A stretch of DNA of 64,000 nt from Mermis nigrescens (Eukaryota; Nematoda; Enoplea; Mermithida; Mermithidae), in NCBI GenBank assembly GCA_036768485.1, contig JAVLUZ010000629.1, forward strand, positions 62,001-126,000, in the 5' to 3' direction. Below the pieces are notes generated by a model. That model was not told the DNA's origin. It was given only the letters and a program-made list of their open reading frames with translations, and ran no database searches. Position 1 is the stretch's first letter. Each line of letters begins with the position of its first letter. The translations under genes were made by a program, and so were the position numbers. Of the stretch, positions 12,523 through 23,689 are shown one piece after another.

Positions 12523-12728
12523 CTTAGGGGGTATGCACCCCCAGAAGTTTGAATACCCCCAGAATTCAATTTTTTAAATATTTTTTTGTTTTCTTTGGCA
12601 ATTTTTTATGCCAATCCATGGTGCTCGATGAGAAACGTTGAAAAATGTGTGTTTTTTGCCATTACCACCCTTTTTTAACCTTTTTAAAAACCTTGCACTA
12701 CCCAGAATTTTCGCGCTGCGCACCTGTG
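12523..12728 (+). repeat. Family A copy, left end truncated
   Basis: Core GAATTCAATTTTTTAAAT, GCTCGATGAGAAACGTTG and right end GCGCACCTGTG are present; the left end is missing. 12729-13079 shows nothing. Confidence 0.7.
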
Positions 12729-13079
12729 ATCGTACCGAAAAGGTTCAAAATTTTACACCTGAAACGTCATCTGTAACTAGCAAACGGGGCACTCCGCTGC
12801 TCTATTTGCAAAAAAAGGCGGATATAACATGACTAATATGCCAAAAATTGTTTAGAAATCTATGCGTCTTGTTTGTTATTATCTTTTAATGTTATTTTGT
12901 TCCTATTTACTCTTCACATTTTATTGCTTTCTCTCGCTGTGTAATATCCATTGTTTTGCCCCTCTATCTCACAATAAATGTCGATAATTTCGTCAAGGAG
13001 CGCTACTCAGAAAATTGTCAATCTCTCTACAGTTGCCTTTGCTCTGCAAACTAAATTAGTTGTTGTAAATCACTATATG

Positions 13080-13501
13080 TAGTCTGTTTCACACAACTTT
13101 AGTCATAAATATTAGAACTATCTCCGACAAAAAGATGACAGATTGCGATTTCAGCATTGATCTCATCATAACCATACGTGGGCAGCAAGAAAATTCTGGG
13201 GGAGTAGGGTGCAAGATTTTTTGAAGGTCAAAAAATGGTCCTAAAAATGGTTGTATGGCGATAAAAACACCATTTTTCGACGTTTCTCATCAAGCACTAT
13301 CCATTGGCATCAAAAAATTGCGAAAAAAACGGAAAAAATTTTAAAAATTGAATTCTGGGGGGTATTTTGATTTCTGGGGAGAGTATTTTGGTTTCTGGGG
13401 GGTGCATACCCAAACCCCCCACGCCCAGGTGTGATCATAACCCTCGGCTATGTTGATAACAATTCTTAAAATTTATGCATGAAGTTATGTGAAACAGACT
13501 A
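13080..13501. mobile_element. Family T element carrying a family A MITE
   Basis: Inverted ends TAGTCTGTTTCACACAACTT (13080-13099) and AAGTTATGTGAAACAGACTA (13482-13501). The interior is split by a family A copy. Confidence 0.75.
13173..13433 (-). mobile_element. Family A MITE nested in family T
   Basis: Ends CATACGTGGGCAGC and CGCCCAGGTGTG with the perfect duplication ATCATAAC (13165-13172, 13434-13441). Confidence 0.9.
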
Positions 13502-14221
13502 TACACAGGTTCAACAAAATGTTACAATTAAGCGGATTCCTTTCGTCATTTTACAAGGACCGATTTCATTTCGCTCATTAGTGTTTCTTGCTTCCCTTTT
13601 CTGCTGGTTGTGTGACAATTAGAAAACATTGTACCTCATATAAAACTGTATAGAAAATGAAATTGAAGTTTGACAGATTACGCTAACAGTGCCATAAAGA
13701 ATCATCCGCTAGATGCAGAAATATTTAAAATCGTATAAGCATTTTGAAAAGCCAATGCGTTAGCTGCTTTCAGCTCCCTATGTGTAAAACGATTGTCCTT
13801 TACATTTTGAGAACTTTAATAGAATGAGAGCGCTATCTATGGAAATTATCGAGTATTATTTTTTCGAAGATAATACATACATATGTACCATCACATAAGG
13901 TCAGACAGAAGATATGTGCGAAGAAATTATAGTTTGTTTCATTGAGCTTTGAGGTTTTGTAAAAATTTAAAGTGACTGCAAAACTGTTTTAAACTAATGT
14001 GGTAAATATGATATTCTACAGTATATCGAGTCACACGGAGACGTATGTCATTCTTAAGGAGCTTTACGGCATCAAAATTTTAAACCACTTTTGTAGCCTG
14101 ATTCTTGCGGAAAAAATTTGAAAGAAAATCGCAAAGTTAAATGATACTAGACTATACAAAGTCTACATGAATAGAAGTTAACCCAATTTAACTATATACC
14201 AAATTTCGGAAATGACACTTA

Positions 14222-14884
14222 TAGCCTGTTTCACATTAACTTCGTGCGATTTAAGAATTTTTATCGACAAGCCGGGGGTCAGTGTATATCAGGTCAACGC
14301 TATAATCGTAATCGAAACAGACTATTGAAATTCAAATGAAATTTACCCGCTGATGTTAAAGAAAATGCGCTTTAAAAAAGCTTTTCTTACGGATTTTGGC
14401 TAGTTTACATTGTGGTCTTAGAGTGGTTTACACCAGTTGAAAGCGCAATAAAGGTTGGTCCAAGGATATCGTGAAAAATTGCCCAATGCATTTTGTACGT
14501 GAGCCTCAAGGGCCACCTTAACTCTCAATAGTAAGCCGTCGTTTGCGGCTTTCAGTAGCCCGAATGAGCGAGCCATTTTGATCTAGAATTCGGAATACGG
14601 GAGCCGGAACACATATTGAGCCAGAATATGAGTATCACTTCATTTATAGCAAAAACTTTTTTGGACACACACAGACAACTCTAAATTATAGTCTAGTTTT
14701 AGCCTGGTGCATGAAATCGCACGATAAGAAAAGGTTTTATCACTGTACACCCGATTTCTCTGTTGCGCGACGGAATACGGAGTGACCCGAAGTGGTCTGT
14801 TGAGCAGTGAAAAAGTGGAGTTACAGTTATAAGCACTTTTGTTTACCTATTACTTAACTGTACAAGGTATGAAAAAACAGACTA
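14222..14884. repeat. Two short family T elements
   Basis: One spans about 14222-14324 (TAGCCTGTTTCACATTAACT to GAAACAGACTA), the other 14689-14884 (TAGTCTAGTTTTAGCCTGG to GAAAAAACAGACTA). Neither is coding. 13502-14221 and 14885-15022 show no feature. Confidence 0.55.
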
Positions 14885-15463
14885 TGATATAGACTATGTA
14901 CATACATAGTATTTTTATAGAAAGTTATAACTTCTTAACGGAGCCTAAGTTCTGTACCTAACTCAGTTAAACTCTTAGACCTTGTTACTGTATGGATAGT
15001 GATCGTCGTTGTCCGTCCTGTACAGTGTTGCCAGGTTGGCCGAAAATCGGCCAAAATTGGCCGATTTTCAGGCTTGATGTCCGATTTTGGCCGGTTGAAA
15101 GTCTTGGCCGATTTTGATGGCCGATTTTTTTAACAGTTTGGCCGAATTTGGCCGATCATAAAATTTTTCTGAATAAGGAAGGTTGTTGCTATGCTGCGTA
15201 TTATTGTTTATGTCTACTTACTGTAAGAAGAAGGCACAAAACAAAAATTACAACAATTTACAAAAGAACAACAAACCAGCAAGGACTGTGGACTCGAGTC
15301 CGCCCTTCCGGCCCGGCACCCACCCACCCAGCCCAGGTTTCCTTCATTCATCCCCCACACCCAATTTCCTTCCCATTTCGTTCATGTATCTTCACAACAC
15401 AACACATTAATCAAATCAAACCACTCCTTATGTCGTGTCATTCGTGTCTGCTTAGTCTGATGG

Positions 15464-15724
15464 GGCATCACTTATCCGCCCCCCGGGGGCGGATAATTTT
15501 TTATTATCCGCCCCCCGGGGGCGAATAATTTTTTATTATTCGCCCCCGGACTCACCGTCCCCGAACCTATCAGAAATGAGTGTTTTTAAGAAAATCGGTG
15601 AGAACCATTTATTAGATAAAAGTTTCCATATATTTACCATTACGGGGGCGAATAATAAAAATTATTGCCCCCGGGGGGCGAATAACAAAAATTATCCGCC
15701 CCCGGGGGGCGGATAAGTGATGCC
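15464..15724. mobile_element. 261-bp palindromic MITE nested in the hAT element
   Basis: Ends GGCATCACTTATCC and GGATAAGTGATGCC are inverted repeats, flanked by the perfect 9-bp direct repeat GTCTGATGG (15455-15463 and 15725-15733). Inside each end, units with CCGCCCCC / GGGGGCGG separated by AT-rich ATAATTTTTTATTAT-type spacers are repeated, so each arm folds on itself as well as on the other arm. A 9-bp duplication suits a Mutator-like superfamily better than hAT. Confidence 0.88.
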
Positions 15725-15800
15725 GTCTGATGGTGTACGTTGTCACTCGCTATTGGTTTCCTACACACGTTAACTGATTGCCGCTTTTAAGGACTCAACT

Positions 15801-16307
15801 ATGCCATCACCGGTTAAAAAGAAACGCAAATCCGGATCTCATACATTTGTCAAATCTTGGCTTCGGGAACCAATTTTCAAATCGTGGCTAATAGAAGGCA
15901 AAGATGGTTCTGCTCACTGTAAAGTATGTTCTGCTAATCTACGCCCAAAACACGATGCTCTTGTTGTACATATTAAGTCGGTCAAGCACATTAAAGCTGT
16001 TAGTGACTTTGAAAGTTGCCAACAAACACATTCATTGACGAGTTCTACTGGATTTACACATCGAAAAGAGCAGAGCTCTGCTGAAGTAGTTAAGAAAGCT
16101 GAATTGAACTTAGCAGTATTTATCGTCGAACATTCCTCTATACTCACTATTGATCATCTCAGCGAAATGTTGAAGCGGTTATTGCCAAATGATTCGGTTG
16201 TTGGAAATATAAAGGTGAATAGGCGCAATCATACTTACCTACATCTTCAAAAATACAGGGTGGCCCTTTTATTTAAGTATAACCGATTTTATTATAACAC
16301 AACTTAG
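15801..16307 (+). pseudogene. hAT transposase N-terminal part (BED/TTF-like zinc finger), truncated
   Basis: Open frame from ATG at 15801. Residues 1-25 are basic. A zinc-finger unit follows: W-L at about 34, CKVC near residues 47-50, then H-K-S-V-K-H with spaced histidines, the layout of BED/TTF-type fingers at the start of hAT transposases. A polar linker and EHSSILTIDHLSEMLKRLLP follow. After about residue 140 the frame leaves transposase-like sequence and ends at 16307. The whole central region with the catalytic acidic residues is absent, apparently through one internal deletion, so the element cannot supply its own transposase. Confidence 0.75.
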
Positions 16308-16835
16308 GCAGCTTCTAAATGCCCTACCTCCAGCTTTAACTGATATTGATCTCGATAAGGCCATATCTGAATACAACGTGCTTGTGAAGAATGAATGGAA
16401 GTCAGCACTGCAAAATGATCCGGCTCTGTTTTGGGCCGAAGTCATTGAAGATGACAATAGCAATGGTGTTCTTCCGCGCTTTCAAACATTACCTCATTTG
16501 CAATGTCTGCTTTAAGTTTGCCTTTTTCTAATGCTAGTGTTGAACGAGCTTTTTCTGTATTAAACTTGCTGAAGACTAAACTAAGAAATCGCTTAGATGT
16601 CAAGACTACTGATGCTTTATTACGTGTTCGTTTTTTGCTATGCTGGAAGGGTGAGGATTGTTGCAGCTTTACTGTTACCAAAACCATGCTTCAATTGTTT
16701 AAAAATACAATGTACAGTCCTATAATTTGTGATGATGATATCGTGTGCCTTAATGAACCGTTCTTAGATTCGGGTGATACTTTGTTGAATGTTCAAAATG
16801 CGTTTAATGTAGTAGATATTTCACCCAGTAGTTGA
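16308..16835 (+). pseudogene. hAT transposase C-terminal part (dimerization domain), frameshifted
   Basis: Two frames carry the C-terminal end. From 16308 one frame reads LRQLLNALPPALTDIDLDKA and continues to FWAEV and LPRFQTLPHL, where it stops near 16500. A second frame (ATG at 16503) picks up MSALSLPFSNASVERAFSVL and goes on to KTKLRNRLDVKTTDALLRVR. The motif SNASVERAFS-L-KTK-RN-L is the hallmark of the hATC dimerization domain. A single frameshift near 16500 explains the break. About 80 further residues follow to the stop at 16835. Confidence 0.82.
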
Positions 16836-17069
16836 TTTGAATAAATTTTATCCGTTTTCTTATTTTTCAACTATATATACATAGTTTGGCCGATTTTGGC
16901 CGGAATTTACCTTTGCTCTTGGCCGATTTTGGCCGGTTGTAAATGTCGATTTGGCCGATTTGCCTTTTCAGAGCTGGCAACACTGGTGCTCTGCTGAAGA
17001 AACCGGCGCTGTCTCGGTCAAGGCTGCTGTTGTGGGCTCTTCCCATTTTGGGTTTCTGAGGCTGAAGGA

Positions 17070-17205
17070 CAGTTTTGCCAGGTATGACCTTTTCCCGTCA
17101 GATTGACGGTTTTTGGGTGCGCTGACGGGTTTTTGACGGATGGGGTTTTTGACGGGTTTTGTGACGGATTTTGATCGCTTTTGACGGATTTTGAACTTGA
17201 GCAAG
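17070..17205 (+). mobile_element. Solo left end of a related hAT element with TTTTGACGG array
   Basis: CAGTTTTGCCAGGTATGACC resembles the left end of the neighbouring hAT element (CAGTGTTGCCAGGTTGGCC). Instead of GGCCGATTTT it is followed by about six to seven copies of (T)TTTGACGG in one orientation. No matching right end was found. Confidence 0.5.
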
Positions 17206-17488
17206 TTATATCATTTTCGCACAACAAACGCTTGTAAGAATTAGTGTAATCAAATAGAGCAGCAGCAAAAAAGGGAAAAGGCATTGGGCAATCAGTAACT
17301 ACGGAGTAACTTAAGAATATTCTTATTTCTTCTGCATTAACGCATTTAATCTACATACCACATTATAGGGCAGAACACTTGTATCTTAAGACCAAAAGGA
17401 AGCGATCATTGATTGCCAAACCAACGTCTTCCAATGGGTCATTCAGCAAATTGGAAATCTAACGCTTCAAAATTCTCCTATTAAAAAT

Positions 17489-18318
17489 GACGCCTACCCA
17501 TGCATATTCTGTTCGCTATTAGTTACCGAGAGTCATATCTCGGCCATTCAGTGCGATATTTGCCACAAATGGTCTCATGCCGAATGCCTAAATTTACCAC
17601 CAGCACGTCGTCTCTTATTTTAATAGCAAACAGTACGTGGACGCTTCATTCTCATTCCCATTCGTTTGCAGCTGTTGCAAACCTGTATTTGAAAATATTG
17701 CCTCCTTACCAGCCAAATTTTCCTTATTAGAATCTCGAATAAATTTATTGGAAGAACGCTACGAATCGAAGGCAAATGCATCCCATACGTCCGACATCGG
17801 TTTGTTAATCAAGGACTGTTTGGAGCGAGAATCCAAGAAGTCAAATGCAGTATTATTCGGTTTACCCGATTCAGATGACGATTTGAAGTCCGTAAAGTCT
17901 TTGGTTGATGAATTCAGCAATGAATCCGACTTGTCATCTGTTGATATTACGCAAGTTTTCCGTGATGGTACCTGAACATCAGGGCAAACCTCAATTCCTG
18001 AAGGTTTGCCTCACGTCACCACGTGCTCAACGTCGTTTTACCGGACTAGTCAACAAAGTGATTCGCCCGTCAAATCCATCTAATGGTCGGTCCAAATTGC
18101 GCGCTCGGCCAGACCTTTCGTACATGCAGCGCAAGCGACAGCGCGAGCTGTTTGTTGAATTGAATGACCGACGAAACTCGGGCGAAACGGATCTTTTCAT
18201 AGACTTTGCTGCCGATTGTGTGAAAAAGAAGCCGACTTACGCGTTACGCGCTCGTTCCAATTTTCCTAAACCGTCCTTTCCTCAATCTTTCGCTCGCGTT
18301 GATTCCGGTTCTGTATAG
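17489..18318 (+). pseudogene. Non-LTR retrotransposon ORF1 (PHD finger, coiled coil), frameshifted
   Basis: Frame starting at 17489 reads CIFC, then CDICHKWSHAEC, a Cys4-His-Cys3-like PHD finger as found in ORF1 of CR1/Jockey-group elements. A frameshift near 17620 leads to a second frame with CSCC, then a leucine-rich coiled-coil stretch (KFSLLESRINLLEERYESKA) and SNAVLFGLPDSDDDL. A further shift near 17970 leads to the frame ending at 18318 (VCLTSPRAQRRF, then LSYMQRKRQRELFVELNDRR), the conserved basic end of such ORF1 proteins that mediates nucleic-acid binding. Confidence 0.78.
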
Positions 18319-18416
18319 GATAAGTCGCCCTCCGAATTTATTAGTGCTAGGTGTTTTTTATTCAATGCACAAAGTTTAGTAAACAAGTTAGGGGAGTTAT
18401 ATTATTTGTTAGATAG
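18319..18416 (+). pseudogene. Start of retrotransposon ORF2 endonuclease
   Basis: Reads SARCFLFNAQSLVNKLGELY and YLLDS, the beginning of the endonuclease-exonuclease-phosphatase-type domain (asparagine in FNAQSLVNK). It is cut by the element at 18417-20816 and resumes in the same frame at 20825 with DHFDLIFCCEKWLNEIIHNS. Confidence 0.8.
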
Positions 18417-20816
18417 TAGTGATCGACCGGGGCGACTTTTTTGGCCGGGGCCGGGGCGGTACCGGGGCTGAGAAAAAATCCCCGGCCCGGCCGGCGCCGG
18501 GGCCGGGGCTGGCCGGGGTCAGACAAGGAAAATATTATTGCATGACGCATACTTGGGGTGGGCATAGGAAAAGAAATAATGAGCGACTGCTCCATTCAGT
18601 AGTAAATGGCAAGCGCAAAGTTAGGTGCGCCTTTTCATATCAAGTTTTATTACTATTTATATATGTCACAAGAAACAAATTTAGTTCAGTGTTTCATTGT
18701 CTGAATCATCAATAAAGTCTATGTCGCTACTATTAGCACACTCTATATCATTTGAATCTTCGCTACTGCTACTGCTGCTGTAGCGATTGGATGCAATAGG
18801 TATTGGATGTAATAAATGAGACATCACACATTCCCATAAGGGGGAGGGGTATAACCCCTCAGGGTCCAAGACACAAGTCACCGTCAGACGATTTTTGGTG
18901 AACACCTTTTGAATTTTTTGAACTTAATTCCCTCAGTATACATGTAACGGCTGGAAATCTAGGATAGGGGTCCCTCGCCATTTTTAGAAGAAGGGGTTAG
19001 CGACTTGATCAAAAATGGTAAATCACATAAAAATAGCCAAAAAGCGCAGGTTTCCGCCAAAAAATGGGGGAGGGTGGTCAAATGTTTTCTGACTTTCAAG
19101 GAAGTTCGGGGCTCCAAAGCGTGGAAGGGGGATGGCCCAAACCCCCTGTCACATGTATATTCCTCGGCCATTTTCAGGGGAAGGGGGGGTAAGCGGCTCT
19201 ATTTTGCAGCCGCTTACCCCCTGAAAATCTTTAAAATGGTAGAATTTGCAATAAGGAATTCTACACCTTTTTACAGTTTTTGTTCTTCAAAAATCTTTGC
19301 ACATGTACAAAGACGAACCTGAAACGTCTTTGTACATCAGCAAAAATCTTCGCCGAATACAAAAAGACCGTGCTTCTAAATGTGATAATTCAGCCTGAAT
19401 TTAGTTGATAATATTAGTTCGGCGCGAAGTGCCGAAATTTTTATGAGCTTTTGATGGAATTCACACACAAAACTCGACTGAGAAAGCTAAAACAACTTGT
19501 ACTACAAAATCAGAAATATTACAAAAATTGTAATATGCGAATTAAATCTTGTAATAAGCAACACTGCGCTTAGAATGGAAAAATGGAAAAATGTCAAATA
19601 TTCAGAAACCCAAAAATTAGCCAAATAAGCTACTAAAGGTTGAAAAACTATGTTCTACCACACTGAAATCGTTACTGTACCATATTAAAGTATACAAAAA
19701 TTTGCATGTACAAAACAGTGTTTTTTGTATTCGCCGAAGATTTTTCCCGATGTACAAAGACTTTTCAGGACAATCTTTGTACATGTACAAAGATTTTTGG
19801 GAAGATAAAAACTGTAAAAAGGTGGTAAATTCGAAAAAATTTTCGGTGCTTCGCTCCGATATGAAAACTTGTCTGTCCTATATATCTTTAAAAGGGCAAA
19901 ATTTGTATTTAGAATGGAAAAATGTAAAATTTTTAGGCGCTTTGCGCCATTTTGAGACAATTTTAGTAATTTTTGGCGTTAGAAACCCAGAAATTAGCTA
20001 AAATATACAATCAAAAGTCAAAAGACCCTGTTTTACCACACTAAAATCGCTACTGTACCATATTATAGTAACCAAAAATGTTTAAAAACATATTTATATA
20101 ATATAGCTACAAAAATTTGTTAGCTCATACAAAGACCTTTTCGGAGATCTTTGTACAAGCACAAGAATCTCGTACAACAAAATAGAGTCGGCTAATAAAA
20201 GTCCACCACTTAATTTTCTGGTCCTCTAATTTGGGATTTCATCCCCTCCCTCAACTCTGGACCTTAAGAAACTATTTGAGACATATTAAGTTTATCGGAT
20301 CGGACGCAATTCTGCAGCGTAGTTTACATTCGCCTATAATTAACCTCCGTCCTAATAACTATTACAAAAGAAACGCGTTTTAAAGCCCGTGGTTCCCATT
20401 CAATTGAATGTACATAAAAGTGTTTTTTGTAAAAATAGTTTGTTGAAAACACACAATTTCCAACTAGAAATATAACGTATTTGTCAACTCTAAATCTTTT
20501 AGCCATAGCTATGAATGAATGAGTTAAAAGTAGCATTTAGTTTAAATAAGTTAAGTGGAGGAATCAAAAACATGCAGATTTTCCTGAACATTTTTTCAGT
20601 AAAGGATTAAGTAAGTATACATATGGTCTAATCAGTACAGTTCTCAAAATTAATACTTGCTCATTGATAAATAAGTGCCAGTATCACAGCCTGTATCAAA
20701 ATACGAATTACACTAAATTTTTCCCCGGCCCCGGCCATTTTTTGACCTCCGGCCGGGGCCGGGGATGCTCAAAAATGGCCGGGGATTGCCGGGGCCGGGG
20801 CCCCGGTCGATCACTA
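18417..20816. mobile_element. 2.4-kb hAT-like element with GGGGCC end arrays
   Basis: Perfect inverted ends TAGTGATCGACCGGGGC (18417-18433) and its complement ending at 20816, with a perfect 8-bp duplication TTAGATAG at 18409-18416 and 20817-20824. Both subterminal regions consist of GGCCGG/CCGGGG repeats (to about 18530 and from about 20720). The interior has no transposase core. It holds a fragment of family F (about 18828-18900), G-tract repeats, several family D units with FTTTGTACATGTACAAAG-like motifs in DNA (about 19270-20175) and an acidic-tail reading frame on the minus strand near 18681. Confidence 0.9.
18681..18905 (-). other. Possible remnant of a transposase acidic C-terminus
   Basis: Minus-strand frame ending with YSSSSSSEDSNDIECANSS, then DIDFIDDSDNETLN and a stop, followed on that strand by low-complexity AT-rich DNA. 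An acidic serine-rich tail placed just inside one end would fit the last exon of a lost autonomous transposase. The upstream half of the frame overlaps a family F fragment and is not coding. Function is inferred only from position. Confidence 0.3.
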
Positions 20817-20824
20817 TTAGATAG

Positions 20825-21859
20825 TGACCATTTTGACTTAATTTTCTGTTGTGAAAAATGGTTGAACGAAATAATTCATAATAGCATTTTATGTCCTCAA
20901 GAAAAGTATCAAATTTTTCGCTTCTCACCGAGTAAATAAACGAGGCGGCGGGGTCATTGTCTTTGTAAAATCGCATTTCAGTGCTCGTTTTGTTAAAGTT
21001 CCTAACGAAATGAGTATATCTGACTCTTTAGATATTGATTCTTTTCATTGTCAGGATAGAATTAGATTTCTACTTTATTTACAGGCCTCCTCACTACGAT
21101 TTCAATCAAACCTTAAGAATCTGTAACTTGAAAGAATGGGTAAATAATTGCTCTTATCCCGTAATTATTTTAGTGGATTTCAATTTACCAATAATTGATT
21201 GAACCTTAGGTACCTTTGCATCCGATTCTCTTAATGAATTGTTTTACGACTGTTTTTCGTCTACAGGATTAATACAATTAGTTTTAGATCAAAGCATGAT
21301 AAAAATATTATTGATGTTATTTTCGCAGCAAATAATGTTTTTAATGTTAAAGCACTATCTTTTGCACTAAAGCACTATCCATATCTTTTGAAACTCTGAT
21401 AACTTCACCTGCTACTTATGTAGAATCTCACTTTAATTTTCAGAAAGCAGACTATTTTAGTATTGGTAGCTTTCTCTCTATCATTTCTTGACCGGATCTT
21501 TTTTCTACTTGTTTAAATGTTAACGACATGCTTAATGTATTTTTAAATGTCCTAAGGCCTCTTATTTTTACTTTTGTTTCTAAAGTCAAAGCAAAACCTT
21601 CCAAATTTCCATACTCCTAAAGTTTTAGAAAATTATTTGCCAAAAAACGGCCTTTATGGAAAAAATACAAAAAATATCGTACAATTATATGTAAACAAAG
21701 GAATCGTAATCACTGTAAAATTTTACGCAAAGAAATTCATAATCATTTTTGTTCACAGGAAAGTAATTTATTGCAATATAGCGACCTGAAATCTTTTTTT
21801 TTAGCTTTGTAAATAATCGTTTAAATAATTCTCGAAGCATTCCACCTCTTACTTCCACC
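20825..21859 (+). pseudogene. Retrotransposon ORF2 endonuclease remnants
   Basis: After the hAT-like element the chain resumes (DHFDLIFCCEKWLNE) and then decays, with frames alternating and many stops. Recognisable pieces include FSIGSFLSI and LNVLRPLIFTFVSKVKAK before the reverse-transcriptase region. A family A MITE interrupts it at 21860. Confidence 0.6.
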
Positions 21860-22126
21860 CACACCTGGGCGTGGGGTTTGTAGGGGTATGCACCCCCCCG
21901 CAGAAACCAAAAATACCCCCCCCAGAAATCAAAATACCCCCCCCCAGAATTCAATTTTTGAAAATTTTTTTCGCTTTTTTCGCAATTTTTTGATGCCAAT
22001 GGATAGTGCTTGATGAGAAACGTCGAAAAATGGTGTTTTTATCACCATACCATCGTTTTTAAGGCCATTTTTTGACCTTCAAAAAAATCTTGCACCCCCC
22101 CAGAAATTTCTTGCTGCCCACGTATG
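21860..22126 (+). mobile_element. Family A MITE inside the retrotransposon
   Basis: Ends CACACCTGGGCG and CTGCCCACGTATG, perfect duplication CTTCCACC (21852-21859, 22127-22134). Confidence 0.92.
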
Positions 22127-22134
22127 CTTCCACC

Positions 22135-23557
22135 GGTAATAACGTAGTAACTGACCTTTTTTGTAAAACTAATACATTTAATCATTACTTCTCTTCTGTA
22201 TTTACCAATGACGATATTAACGATGTACCTGTAATTAAAAAGGGTGACCCCTCAGTACCTGAAAATTATCGTCCCGTTTCTTTATGTTGCTCAACTTGTA
22301 AGATAATGGAAAGCATTATTAATATCAAATATCAATTAATTTATCTATTAATAAGTTAATATCAATTTTTCAATATGGCTTACAAAAACATAAATCTTGC
22401 GAATTGCAACTATTAAATTGTAAATATTCTTGGGTTAAATCACTGGAATGTATATAAAGAAATCGTGGACATTATTTATACATAATTTGCTAAAGCCTTC
22501 GTCAAAGTCGATATATTTAAACTCTTGTTAAATTAACTAGTTACGGTATTGAACAACGCATGTTTAATTGGTTAATGGCTTTTCTATCTATTCGTATTCA
22601 GTGTGTTCGCGTTATTCAGTGTTTTTCAGATTATGCCGCTGTTACAAGTGGAGTTATTCAAGGGTCCATTCTTGGAGCTACCTTGTTTTTAATTTTTATA
22701 AATGATATTTTTGATAACTTGTCAAGTTCGACTTTTATGTTCGCGGATGATTTAAAAATATTTAATCTTATCTGCAATTATCAAATACTTCAGACCAATT
22801 TAGATAGAATTCCTATTTGGGCCACCAAAAATTGTTTACCAATATCATATTCTAAATGCACAGCCCTATATTTGCGCAAAAATAATCCTAAATTGTCATA
22901 TACACTCAATACACAATTATGTATTACGGACGATTCTGTCTATGTTTGCGATTTAGGCGTGCTAATTTCGCAAAACCCAAAATTTAAAGAGCATTACATC
23001 AGTATAATCAAGAAAACTTTCTTGAGATCTATCTAAATTAGAAAATTCTTCTTTTTGCGTGATAAAAATAATCTCATTAAGGCCTTCATTGTTTACGTCA
23101 GACCGATCCTTGAATATTCCTGTGCTTAATGGAATCCCTCTTATATTAGTGATATCAATAGGCTGGACATTCTTTAGCCTAAATTTACTAAATACATAAT
23201 TGGATATCATAGCCCTCTTTCTTACGACAAACGCCTAAACCAACTTAACTTGTGTCGATTAGAATTACGCCGCCTGCATATTTGCTTATGTATGATGTAT
23301 CAAATTATTAGTCACAAATCTTGTCTTTCCATGACAGATTTTTTGTGCTCAATAAAAATACTACTTGCTGCACAAATCGTTTCAAGCTAGTTGTTCCTCT
23401 TGTCCGTCCTAATTTACAAAAATTCGATTTTTTTCATAAGTATATCTCTGTTTGGAATCACCTACCTGATTATATAGTTTCTTCCCCTTACTTAAATATA
23501 TTCAAATCTAGATTAACTGATGTCGACTTACCCAAATTTATAAGAGGGCGGGCTTAA
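22135..23557 (+). pseudogene. Retrotransposon ORF2 reverse transcriptase and C-terminus, broken
   Basis: FNHYFSSVFTND and then IKKGDPSVPENYRPVSLCC mark the start of the reverse-transcriptase domain. A gap and stops follow. The frame at 22560-23036 has VIQGSILGATLFLIFINDIF and the catalytic FADD box (22740-22751), then the typical LGV-ISQNPKFKEHY segment. The remainder (23040-23557) runs through several stops and frames to DYIVSSPYLNIFKSRL and ends at 23557. Order and motifs match CR1/Jockey-group elements. Confidence 0.82.
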
Positions 23558-23689
23558 ATAGTCATTTTCATGACTCACTCGTCGCCTTTTGCTGTACGCT
23601 TTTATTCTATTGATTGTACGTTTTATTACTCTGTTACATCATTCGTAATTGTCGTGTTTTCAGTAATAAATTATTTCAGTTCAGAGAGG

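Larger units (their letters stand above)
15023..16985 (+). mobile_element. hAT DNA transposon, internally deleted, non-autonomous
   Basis: Perfect 12-bp terminal inverted repeats CAGTGTTGCCAG / CTGGCAACACTG mark both ends. Just inside each end lie several copies of GGCCGATTTTGGCC-like motifs in both orientations (about 15040-15160 and 16885-16970), typical of hAT subterminal transposase-binding repeats. Between them are transposase remnants with a zinc-finger start and a C-terminal dimerization domain but no catalytic core. The flanking octamers GTCCTGTA and GTGCTCTG agree at 5 of 8 positions, a decayed target-site duplication. A separate 261-bp MITE is nested near the left end. Confidence 0.88.
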
